From an uncultured Clostridia bacterium (lineage in GTDB: Bacteria; Bacillota; Clostridia; Lachnospirales; Lachnospiraceae), in assembly GCA_948467395.1 (NCBI GenBank), contig CAOKDX010000014.1:1-64000 (forward strand): DNA of 64,000 nucleotides. The letters run 5' to 3'. Made by a program: the position numbers and the translations under genes. Below, piece by piece: positions 45,009-52,537 of this stretch (the stretch's first letter is position 1; the number at the start of each line of letters is the position of its first letter). The notes below the pieces were generated by a model. The model did not search any database. It had not been told where the DNA came from and saw only the letters and a list, made by a program, of their open reading frames with translations.

Positions 45009-45944
45009 CTATTCCTCTCTATCCGGATAATTCTCATCTTCTACTATATATGGCGGACGGTTCCGGGAAGCGTCAAATGTCCTCCACAGATACTCACCTA
45101 TTATCCCCATTGTCAGCATCATTACACCAAAGCTAAACAAATTAAATACAAACAAAGTAGTCCAGCCGCTCACCTCTATCATTCCGGCAATTCTAAATAT
45201 CACAACACACAATGCCCAGATCAGTGAACCGACAAAAGACAATATCCCCACCGCTGTTACGATTTTAATCGGTAAAGTCGAAAAACTGTATAGTGTATCG
45301 GAAACTAACCGAATCTTCTTTTTCAGTGTCCATCGGCTTGTCCCTATTTCCCGGGCAAGACGTGTGTAATACACCTGTTCCGTCCGAAATCCGCTCCACA
45401 AAATCTGCCCCGTCAGGGCACTGTTTCGTTCATCCAGCGCCATTAGGACATCAATTACCTTTCTGTCCAGCAGATAAACATCAAAGCCGCCTTTGGGCAT
45501 AGAGGGCAGGGCAGCCTTTCTCACAAGGGTATAATAAAGATTCGCAAATAATGTCTGCTTTTTGCTCTCTTCCCTTCCCTCCCGAACGGCTAACACCACA
45601 TTGGATCCACCCTTCCATCGATCAACCATTTCCAAAACCAATTCCGTCGGTTCCTGCAGATCTGCCGCTTTCACTACCGCACAATCGCCGGTACATTTTG
45701 CCAGACCGCACAATATCGCCGCATGGGAACCAAAATTCTTAGACAGGCTTACGATCTTGATATGCCTGTCCTTCTCCGCCAGTTCCTGCATAACAGCGTA
45801 ACTGCCATCCTTTGATCCGTCATTCACCATAACGATCTCATAGTCATAATCCACCACATCAATTATCTTCTCTTTAATATCCTGATATAACGGCCGCAGG
45901 TTTTCTTCATTAAAATATACCGGGATAACCATGGAAAGCTTCAT
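45009..45944 (-). CDS. Undecaprenyl-phosphate glycosyltransferase, GtrB type
   Basis: A 311-residue enzyme with LSMVIPVYFNEENL, MVNDGSKDGS, SKNFGSHAAILCGL and metal motif VKAADLQEP, then two C-terminal membrane helices (about 225-290) and GEYLWRTFDASRNRPPY. It should load the sugar made by FdtA/FdtB/GNAT onto undecaprenyl phosphate. ATG 45944 has GGAG seven bases upstream and sits 5 bp after the fdtA stop. The ATG at 45959 overlaps fdtA and is less likely. Confidence 0.9.
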   Translation of the reverse strand: MKLSMVIPVYFNEENLRPLYQDIKEKIIDVVDYDYEIVMVNDGSKDGSYAVMQELAEKDRHIKIVSLSKNFGSHAAILCGLAKCTGDCAVVKAADLQEPTELVLEMVDRWKGGSNVVLAVREGREESKKQTLFANLYYTLVRKAALPSMPKGGFDVYLLDRKVIDVLMALDERNSALTGQILWSGFRTEQVYYTRLAREIGTSRWTLKKKIRLVSDTLYSFSTLPIKIVTAVGILSFVGSLIWALCVVIFRIAGMIEVSGWTTLFVFNLFSFGVMMLTMGIIGEYLWRTFDASRNRPPYIVEDENYPDREE

Positions 45945-45948
45945 CTCA

Positions 45949-46362
45949 TTACTCCTCATTCACAATTCTTACAAACTCATCATAAGAACGGATATATTCG
46001 TTGGGATCATAATGTTCACTAGACAGACATAGAAGTACAGAATCGGGGCTAAAATCATACATATCCTTCCACATCAGTTTGGGCAGATAGATTCCTGTAT
46101 GCGGCCTGTTCAGAGAAAAGACAGCCTCATTTCCCCTGCCGTCTTTCACCTTCACCTTGCTCTGGCCTGCCACATTGATCAGAACAAATTCCGATTTGCG
46201 GTTAGCATGCTGTCCCCTGACCACCTCGGCATCCGAGCCGTAAATATAAAAAATCCTCTTTATCTCAAAAGGAATATCCTGCTCTCCCTCCACAACCACC
46301 AAATGACCTCTCTCATCTCCACGCTGTGGGAATTCAAGCATTTTCACTTTATCAAATGTCAT
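45949..46362 (-). CDS. fdtA: dTDP-4-keto-6-deoxyglucose 3,4-ketoisomerase (FdtA/QdtA)
   Basis: A 137-residue cupin of the FdtA/WxcM type: ERGHLVVVEG, IKRIFYIYGSD, VRGQHANRKSEFVLINVAG and LPKLMWKDMYDFSPDSVLLCLSS. The pair of His in RGQHAN is the catalytic feature. It moves the keto group from C4 to C3 of the rhamnose-pathway intermediate, the first committed step to Fuc3N/Qui3N. It heads the long minus-strand operon; AGAGGTG precedes ATG, and a good promoter stands 40 bp upstream. rmlA/rmlB must be elsewhere. Confidence 0.92.
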   Translation of the reverse strand: MTFDKVKMLEFPQRGDERGHLVVVEGEQDIPFEIKRIFYIYGSDAEVVRGQHANRKSEFVLINVAGQSKVKVKDGRGNEAVFSLNRPHTGIYLPKLMWKDMYDFSPDSVLLCLSSEHYDPNEYIRSYDEFVRIVNEE

Positions 46363-46404
46363 TTTTTCACCTCTGATTCCTTTCTTATCGAATGTTACCC
46401 ATAC

Positions 46405-46433
46405 ATTCTATCATAACCCCCTGTCCAATGCAA
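46405..46433 (-). promoter_or_regulatory. Promoter of the fdtA operon
   Basis: Minus-strand -35 TTGCAT (46428-46433), extended -10 TGATAGAAT with TAGAAT at 46405-46410, 17-bp spacer. It diverges from the plus-strand promoter at 46462-46490, the two -35 boxes being 28 bp apart. Confidence 0.75.
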
Positions 46434-46461
46434 CACCATGTTCCGTATGGGATAGCAAAAA

Positions 46462-46490
46462 TTGACTTTTTATGTATTATATGGTATTAT
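46462..46490 (+). promoter_or_regulatory. Promoter of the 46.5-kb membrane transferase gene
   Basis: -35 TTGACT (46462-46467), -10 TATTAT (46485-46490), 17-bp spacer, 35 bp before the start codon. Confidence 0.78.
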
Positions 46491-46525
46491 TTTTTCCAGA
46501 TTTATCATGCTTCGGAGGGAATAGA

Positions 46526-47884
46526 ATGTCTTTTAAAAACAAATCCTTACAAGTAAGTTTTCTGGTTTTCCTAATTCTTTTCATCACAGAATTGCCCTTT
46601 TGTAAGGGTACCTGGTTAGGGGATGCCGGGGATTACTGGACGTATGGGGAACACCTTCTCACCGGGAAATTTTCGCTGGACAGCATAGATGGTTTTAGGG
46701 GATATTTTTTCCCTTTATGGCTGGCTATAACAAATCTGGCAGGAGGCGGCAGCAGGATAGGCTGGTTAATCATAAATGCTGCGCTTGTCTCATTCTTTTT
46801 AACAGTCATTCTGCCACAGCTCACAGGAACAAAAATAGATACTAACAGGAAGATGATTTTTTCTCTTATCACGCCTGTTTTCCTTATCATTCTGTTTCGG
46901 GGGGTAATCGTATATCCCCTCTCGGATCTTTTTGCATTGATCATAATGTCCTGTTCTGTATGGATGATGAAGCTTGCCATTCAAAAGGAACGGACCCGAT
47001 TCCACTTTTTATACTTAATTTTCATGGGTGTATTTGCCTACTGGGCCTATAATGTCAGGACGATATATCTTTTTGCAGATTTCGCCTTACTTTGTATTTA
47101 TATCATTCTGCTGATCCGGAAGCATTCCAAGGGCAGCAGATTAAAAAATATCTCCATTTTTTTAGCCTCCTTTTCCGGAGGATGTATATTTGGCTCTATT
47201 CCTCAAATAATAATGAATTATAAAAACCTACATATATTTTCTCCGCTGGTTCCAACCAAGGGGCTAATGCTGCAGCAAATGTTATGGGGATTACAGTACC
47301 AGCGGTATGATACCTATCTGGGAACGGATCCTGCCCATCCATCGCCGCGGGTCTTTTTCATTGACTCAGCCGGCCAGCAGATACTTGAGCTGGCCGGAAA
47401 TGTATCCCTGGACAGCTGGGGCGACTATTTCAGGCTGTTCCTCTCCCACCCCATAGACTTTCTCTCCATTTATGTTAAGCATCTTGTGAATATGATTCTG
47501 CCCTGCTGGCCGGACATATATGTGACAGATCTCTCATCTGTCAAATGGCTTCTCGGTTTATTCGGTGTGACCATACTGTTTATCGCAGTCTACGCACTGA
47601 TGGAAGGGTGTCTGAAAAACCAAAATGGCCTGATCTGGTTTATTCCGCTTCTTATTCCGGCCATTCTGATCATTCCCGGAGCTGTCGAGGGGAGATTTGC
47701 CCTGCCGTTCTACATATTCGCTATAAGCCAGCTTTCACTAAACCTCGACACGGCGAAGCTAAAACAAAAGCTGACCGCCCGAAAATGGACAGTCCTTACA
47801 ATTTACACAATAACAGCGGCTTTATGCTTTGCTGTCTGGTCCGGTATGCTGGCAAGCGAAAGTGTCACCAAATTATTATTATAG
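46526..47884 (+). CDS. Multi-pass GT-C-like membrane transferase (ArnT-like role)
   Basis: A 452-residue protein with about eleven hydrophobic segments. After the first helix it reads WLGDAGDYWTYGEHLLTG, an acidic first-loop motif like that of GT39/ArnT-type GT-C enzymes, followed by DGFRGYFFPLWLAI. ATG 46526 has GGAGGG six bases upstream. It leads a plus-strand run with wecE, two small multidrug-resistance-type proteins, a GNAT and a GtrB-like enzyme. It is therefore the best candidate for transferring the 4-amino sugar outside the membrane. Sequence identity of the family is not certain. Confidence 0.72.
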   Translation: MSFKNKSLQVSFLVFLILFITELPFCKGTWLGDAGDYWTYGEHLLTGKFSLDSIDGFRGYFFPLWLAITNLAGGGSRIGWLIINAALVSFFLTVILPQLTGTKIDTNRKMIFSLITPVFLIILFRGVIVYPLSDLFALIIMSCSVWMMKLAIQKERTRFHFLYLIFMGVFAYWAYNVRTIYLFADFALLCIYIILLIRKHSKGSRLKNISIFLASFSGGCIFGSIPQIIMNYKNLHIFSPLVPTKGLMLQQMLWGLQYQRYDTYLGTDPAHPSPRVFFIDSAGQQILELAGNVSLDSWGDYFRLFLSHPIDFLSIYVKHLVNMILPCWPDIYVTDLSSVKWLLGLFGVTILFIAVYALMEGCLKNQNGLIWFIPLLIPAILIIPGAVEGRFALPFYIFAISQLSLNLDTAKLKQKLTARKWTVLTIYTITAALCFAVWSGMLASESVTKLLL

Positions 47885-47907
47885 CGGGCAGATCTGATAG
47901 AAATCAT

Positions 47908-47936
47908 TTGTCATACTCATTAAAATATGCTATAGT
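47908..47936 (+). promoter_or_regulatory. Promoter of the wecE operon
   Basis: -35 TTGTCA (47908-47913), -10 TATAGT (47931-47936), 17-bp spacer, 49 bp before wecE. It gives wecE a start separate from the upstream membrane gene. Confidence 0.75.
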
Positions 47937-47984
47937 CTATGTGGATATAATTATTATCAACTTTATCAATATAGGAGATATGCC

Positions 47985-49115
47985 ATGATACGTTTTAATG
48001 TCCCACCATATACAGGAAAAGAGATAGAATACATGCAGGAAGCCATCGCTCTGCAGAAAATCTGTGGTGATGGCGAATTTACCAGGAAATGCAGCGAATG
48101 GATGGAAAAACGCTTTCATACGCCAAAGGCGCTGCTAACGACATCCTGTACCCATGCAACTGAGATGGCAGCTCTTTTACTGGATATCAAACCAGGAGAT
48201 GAAGTAATCATGCCTGCCTATACTTTCGTGTCGACGGCAGATGCTTTTGTGATGCGCGGCGCCAAAGCCGTCTTTATTGATATACGTCCGGATACAATGA
48301 ATATGGATGAAAGCCTGATTGAGGATGCGATAACAGATAAAACGAGAGCAATCGTACCAGTACACTATGCCGGTGTGAGCTGCGAAATGGATCCCATCAT
48401 GGACCTGGCAGAAAAATATCATCTTGCCGTCGTGGAAGATGCCGCCCAGGGGATTATGTCAGAATATAAAGGCAAACCCTTGGGAACGATTGGAGACTAT
48501 GGCTGTTTTAGTTTCCATGAGACGAAAAATTATTCTATGGGAGAAGGCGGCGCTCTTTTGATCCGTGAGGACAAAAACATTGAAATGGCTGAGATCATAC
48601 GTGAAAAGGGAACAAACCGTGCCAAATTCTTTCGCGGCCAGATAGACAAATACACCTGGGTGGAAGCAGGCTCTTCCTATCTTCCCAGCGAATTAAATGC
48701 CGCATATCTCTGGGCGCAGCTGGAGTCAGCGGATGAAATCAATACAAAACGTTTACAAATATGGAATCAGTACAATGTGGCACTGCAAGGCCTTGCGGAG
48801 GACGGCTTTATCGAGCTTCCACATATTCCGGAGCACTGCACCCACAATGCCCATATGTTTTACATTAAGACGAAGGATCTGGAAGAACGCACCCGTCTGA
48901 TCCAGCATCTGAAGGATCGTGGCATCATTGCCGTTTTCCACTATATCCCCCTGCACACTGCTCCGGCTGGCAAAAAATACGGCCGTTTTCATGGAGAGGA
49001 TATCTATACGACAAAAGAAAGTGAGCGGTTGCTGCGCCTTCCCATGTTCCACCAGCTGGAACCGGACCAGGTAGAGTATATCGTACAGCAGATAAAGGAT
49101 TTTTATATGAAATAA
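47985..49115 (+). CDS. wecE: dTDP-4-amino-4,6-dideoxygalactose transaminase WecE/RffA
   Basis: A 376-residue PLP enzyme following enterobacterial WecE nearly block by block: YMQEAIALQKICGDGEFTR, EMAALLLDIKPGDEV, PAYTFVSTADAFVMRGAK, VPVHYAGVSCEMD, GCFSFHETKNYSMGEGGA (with the PLP Lys) and HGEDIYTTKESERLLRLP. It aminates dTDP-4-keto-6-deoxyglucose at C4, giving dTDP-Fuc4N. AGGAG lies eight bases before ATG. In Enterobacteria it serves enterobacterial common antigen; here it feeds a Gram-positive glycan. Confidence 0.94.
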   Translation: MIRFNVPPYTGKEIEYMQEAIALQKICGDGEFTRKCSEWMEKRFHTPKALLTTSCTHATEMAALLLDIKPGDEVIMPAYTFVSTADAFVMRGAKAVFIDIRPDTMNMDESLIEDAITDKTRAIVPVHYAGVSCEMDPIMDLAEKYHLAVVEDAAQGIMSEYKGKPLGTIGDYGCFSFHETKNYSMGEGGALLIREDKNIEMAEIIREKGTNRAKFFRGQIDKYTWVEAGSSYLPSELNAAYLWAQLESADEINTKRLQIWNQYNVALQGLAEDGFIELPHIPEHCTHNAHMFYIKTKDLEERTRLIQHLKDRGIIAVFHYIPLHTAPAGKKYGRFHGEDIYTTKESERLLRLPMFHQLEPDQVEYIVQQIKDFYMK

Positions 49116-49137
49116 TTTTTTCAGGGGATGAACAGCA

Positions 49138-49497
49138 ATGAAACAATTTACTCTCAGATTTGGCAAATATGTACTTCTGCATTTTGCACTGGCCTTATAT
49201 TCATTCACCGGTGTGCTTTCCAAAATAGCGGGAGAATTCCCGCTTATTTCATGGCAATTCATCTTTATATATGGAGGAGCCATGTCCCTGCTTGTAATTT
49301 ATGCCATTTTATGGCAGCAGGTTCTGAAACGAATGCCTCTTTCCACTGCCTTTGCCAGTAAAGCAGTCGTTATTATATGGGGAATCCTATGGGGGTTCCT
49401 CTTCTTTCAGGAAAAAGTGCACTGGAATGTTCTGGTGGGTATGGCATTTATCATAGTAGGAATCACGTTAGCAGGAGGTCAGGAGCAGGATGATTAA
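49138..49497 (+). CDS. Small multidrug-resistance/EamA-type protein, ArnE/F-like (first of pair)
   Basis: A 119-residue protein with four membrane helices, including IWGILWGFLFFQEKVHWN, the conserved Glu-bearing loop of the EamA/SMR fold. It overlaps the next small gene by 8 bp. Paired SMR proteins ArnE/ArnF flip undecaprenyl-phosphate-aminoarabinose; the same role for the 4-amino sugar here is inferred from neighbours. Confidence 0.82.
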   Translation: MKQFTLRFGKYVLLHFALALYSFTGVLSKIAGEFPLISWQFIFIYGGAMSLLVIYAILWQQVLKRMPLSTAFASKAVVIIWGILWGFLFFQEKVHWNVLVGMAFIIVGITLAGGQEQDD

Positions 49498-49831
49498 TTA
49501 TTTTTACCTATTATTTCTATTCTCCGTATTCGTTTCCTCCATTTCACAAATAATTTTAAAGAAAAGCGCCGACAGGAAACACGATACCCGGCTGAAGGAA
49601 TATTTAAACCCTCACGTAATAGGAGCATACAGCTTTTTTATTCTGTCCACAGTACTTACAACGCTGGCCTATCGCGGCGTCCCACTATCCCTTGGCCCCG
49701 TTCTGGAATCAACCGGCTATGTTTATGTCGCAATACTGAGCGTACTGGTCCTGAAGGAAAAAATGACAAGAAAGAAGCTGCTGGGCAATATTCTGATCAT
49801 AATCGGAATACTTGTCTGCGCTTTACTTTAG
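49490..49831 (+). CDS. Small multidrug-resistance/EamA-type protein, ArnE/F-like (second of pair)
   Basis: A 113-residue four-helix protein with SSISQIILKKSADRK at the start and LGPVLESTGYVYVAILSVL followed by LKEKMTRKKLLGNILIIIG, typical of the ArnE/ArnF group. With the first protein it should form a heterodimer that moves the lipid-linked sugar to the outer leaflet. It starts inside the first gene's end after GGAGCAGG. Confidence 0.83.
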   Translation: MINYFYLLFLFSVFVSSISQIILKKSADRKHDTRLKEYLNPHVIGAYSFFILSTVLTTLAYRGVPLSLGPVLESTGYVYVAILSVLVLKEKMTRKKLLGNILIIIGILVCALL

Positions 49832-49847
49832 AAATCAGGTGAAGACA

Positions 49848-50387
49848 ATGAAAAACACAGAAATACCACAGATTATCAATGGCAGTAAGATTATCCTAAG
49901 GGAAATAACGAAAGAGGATACACCTCTTATCGTAAAGTGGAGAAACACACCCAGCGTGCAGAAAAATTTTATCTTTCAGGAAACCTTCACAAATGAAATG
50001 CACGATCACTGGATGGATACCCGGGTCAGTTCGGGGGATGTTGTCCAATTCATTATATCGGTAAAGGATTCGGCAGCTCCTATTGGATCCGTATATCTCC
50101 GTGATATTGACAATACCAAACAAAAAGCAGAATTTGGTATATTTATCGGTGAGGATGATGCCAGGGGAAAGGGCTACGGCCAGGAAGCAGCCAGGCTGAT
50201 CTGTCAATATGGGTTTGAATACCTGAATTTACACAAAATCATGCTTCGGGTCTTTGCCTTTAACAAGGCTGCTATCAGATCCTATGAGCACGCCGGATTT
50301 ATACAGGAAGCTTATCTAAGGGACGAAGAAAAGATAGCCGAAAAATTTTATGACATTATATATATGGCAAAAATAAATACGAAATAA
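49848..50387 (+). CDS. GNAT acetyltransferase, probable dTDP-Fuc4N N-acetylase (WecD role)
   Basis: A 179-residue RimJ/RimL-like GNAT: IILREITKEDTPLIVKWRN, IGSVYLRDID, the acetyl-CoA loop EDDARGKGYGQEAARL and the late motif NKAAIRSYEHAGF. WecD, which acetylates dTDP-Fuc4N, is also a GNAT, and wecE is three genes upstream. ATG 49848 has CAGGTG upstream. An alternative is acylation of another amino sugar of this locus. Confidence 0.83.
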   Translation: MKNTEIPQIINGSKIILREITKEDTPLIVKWRNTPSVQKNFIFQETFTNEMHDHWMDTRVSSGDVVQFIISVKDSAAPIGSVYLRDIDNTKQKAEFGIFIGEDDARGKGYGQEAARLICQYGFEYLNLHKIMLRVFAFNKAAIRSYEHAGFIQEAYLRDEEKIAEKFYDIIYMAKINTK

Positions 50388-50402
50388 TTATGGAGGAAAC
50401 GC

Positions 50403-51338
50403 ATGAAAATATCAGTTGTAATTCCCTGTTATGGCTCTGAGAATACCATTGAAGCAGTTGTAGATGAAATAGAACACACAATCCACCAGAGAAATATCCA
50501 GCACGAGATCATATTAGTGAATGACTGCTCACCAGACCAGGTATGGAAAAAAATCACCAGCCTCTCCCAAAAATATGATTCCGTCAAGGGAATCAGCTTT
50601 GCCAAAAACTTCGGGCAGCATTCAGCGCTGATGGCAGGGTATCGGCAGTCAACCGGGGATATCGTAATCTCCATGGATGATGACGGTCAGACCCCTGCAG
50701 ATGAACTATATAAATTGGTTGACCAGATTGAAGCCGGCTATGATGTGGTTTATGCAACCTATGAAGACAAAAAGCATAACTCCTTTCGTAATCTGGGCAG
50801 CAAGCTCAATGACTTTATGTGCAACATACTGCTGGGTAAACCAAAGGGCCTTATGGTCACCAGTTATTTTGCCGCAAGAAGATTCATCATCGATGAGATC
50901 TGCCGATATAGAAATTCCTACACCTATGTCATCGGTCTGATATTCAGAAGCACAAAAAATATCGGAACGGTTTCTGTCACACACCGTTCCCGTACGGAGG
51001 GCAGTTCCGGCTATACTTTTAAAAAGCTGATCAATCTATGGCTGAATGGTTTTACCGCCTTCTCCGTCAAGCCTCTCCGCTTTGCCACAATGATGGGCAT
51101 TCTGATTGCAAGCTCTGGCTTTCTGTATGTGATTTATATTCTTTTGAATAAAATGATGAATCCGGAGGTCCCCCTGGGCTGGAGTTCAACAATGGCTGCT
51201 ATTCTCCTGATTGGCGGGCTGATTTTGTTTACCCTTGGCATAATTGGAGAATATCTGGGAAGAGTCTATATCAGCATCAATGACGCCCCCCAGTATGTTA
51301 TCAATAAGAAAACCGAGGATAGGCCAACCCAGGATTAA
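50403..51338 (+). CDS. Undecaprenyl-phosphate glycosyltransferase, ArnC/GtrB type
   Basis: A 311-residue enzyme: ISVVIPCYGSENTIEAVV, LVNDCSPDQVW, AKNFGQHSALMAGYR and MDDDGQTP as metal site, then two membrane helices (about 226-290) and GIIGEYLGRVYISIND. The PCYGSE and DDDGQTP details are closest to ArnC-like members. It should place the 4-amino sugar on undecaprenyl phosphate for the SMR pair upstream. It starts 15 bp after the GNAT with GGAGG before ATG. Confidence 0.91.
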   Translation: MKISVVIPCYGSENTIEAVVDEIEHTIHQRNIQHEIILVNDCSPDQVWKKITSLSQKYDSVKGISFAKNFGQHSALMAGYRQSTGDIVISMDDDGQTPADELYKLVDQIEAGYDVVYATYEDKKHNSFRNLGSKLNDFMCNILLGKPKGLMVTSYFAARRFIIDEICRYRNSYTYVIGLIFRSTKNIGTVSVTHRSRTEGSSGYTFKKLINLWLNGFTAFSVKPLRFATMMGILIASSGFLYVIYILLNKMMNPEVPLGWSSTMAAILLIGGLILFTLGIIGEYLGRVYISINDAPQYVINKKTEDRPTQD

Positions 51339-51347
51339 GAATACCTG

Positions 51348-52301
51348 CTATTCTGACTGTTCCTCATCAATATTTATCTTATCCCTGACTATATAGATCG
51401 GACGGCCTTTCACCTCCGCAAACACAATGGATATATACTCGCCAATGATGCCGATTACAATAAGTGTAATAGCAAACATAAAGCAAAGGACAACAATAAT
51501 AGTAGCATAGCCGGCCGGCGTACCGCGTAATATTTTATCTACAATAGTAAAAATCATAATGATCAGGCCAATCAGTGCCACAAAACAACCAGAATAGACC
51601 CCCAGCTTCAATGGCAGATCCGAAAAGCTGCAAAGCGCATTCACAGAGAAATGCAGTAACTTACGAATACTATATTTACTTTCTCCCGCTTCCCGCTTTC
51701 TCGCCTCAAACTCCAACGTTGTCTTTTTAAAGCCCACGCTCTGGACATACCCTCTCAAATATCGGATCCTTTCCCGGTAATCCTTGCGCAAAACATCTGC
51801 CACACACTTCGCCATGGCAAAAAAGTCAGAGGAGTTGTTCTCAAATTTAACGGGGGATATTATATTCAAGACTTTATAAAATGCCCCTGATGTGATCTTT
51901 TTAATCAAGCCCGCATCTGCATTCTTAGTCCGGATCATGGATATTACCTCATAGCCCTCTTCCAATCTTTGAATAATATCAGGAATACTTTCCGGCGGAT
52001 GCTGCAGATCGGCATCCATACAGATTATTCCATCCCCTCCCGCATGGTCAATCCCCGCGATCATCGCTGCCTCATGACCAAAATTCCGTGAAAAATCAAC
52101 AATCTTAACCTTTCTGTTCTCTTCTGCAAACTCAGAAAGAAACGAAATACTGGAATCCGAGCTTCCGTCATTTACAAAAATTAATTCGTAATCCCACTGG
52201 CACTGCTCCAAAACAGGGATGATGGCAGCATAAAAATTCCTCAATGACAATTCTTCATTATATACTGAAATTACAACCGATATTTTCTTTTCTTCTCCCA
52301 T
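51348..52301 (-). CDS. Undecaprenyl-phosphate glycosyltransferase, GtrB type
   Basis: A 317-residue enzyme: ISVVISVYNEELSLRNFY, FVNDGSSDSS, SRNFGHEAAMIAGI and CMDADLQHPPES, with two C-terminal helices and VIGIIGEYISIVFAEVKGRP. It has its own promoter (52363-52391) and no flippase gene beside it, so it may share GtrA or work with the YfhO protein at 58.1 kb. Its stop is 9 bp from the stop of the convergent ArnC-like gene. Confidence 0.91.
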   Translation of the reverse strand: MGEEKKISVVISVYNEELSLRNFYAAIIPVLEQCQWDYELIFVNDGSSDSSISFLSEFAEENRKVKIVDFSRNFGHEAAMIAGIDHAGGDGIICMDADLQHPPESIPDIIQRLEEGYEVISMIRTKNADAGLIKKITSGAFYKVLNIISPVKFENNSSDFFAMAKCVADVLRKDYRERIRYLRGYVQSVGFKKTTLEFEARKREAGESKYSIRKLLHFSVNALCSFSDLPLKLGVYSGCFVALIGLIIMIFTIVDKILRGTPAGYATIIVVLCFMFAITLIVIGIIGEYISIVFAEVKGRPIYIVRDKINIDEEQSE

Positions 52302-52362
52302 TGCCTTTTCCTTTCTGATCCAATCCCATTTTTTTAATTTTTCACGAAATATTTACCAAAAT

Positions 52363-52391
52363 ATTTTATATTACTTTTAACCAAAAGTCAA
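52363..52391 (-). promoter_or_regulatory. Promoter of the 52-kb GtrB-type gene
   Basis: Minus-strand -35 TTGACT (52386-52391), -10 TAAAAT (52363-52368), 17-bp spacer. The remaining part of the intergenic region up to 52537 is A/T-rich; no clear plus-strand promoter was found, only TTGTTC and TAAATT at 17-bp spacing. Confidence 0.72.
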
Positions 52392-52537
52392 GAATACCGC
52401 TTTTCAGCCTCGATAATTTCTTTATGCATCTCCCTAGTTCCACTTTTTACAGTACATATGATACAGAAAATTCACAATTTGTTCACAGGTTCGGCGTATC
52501 TTAAATTATGAAAAATAATAGGAGTGGAGGCAGGAAA

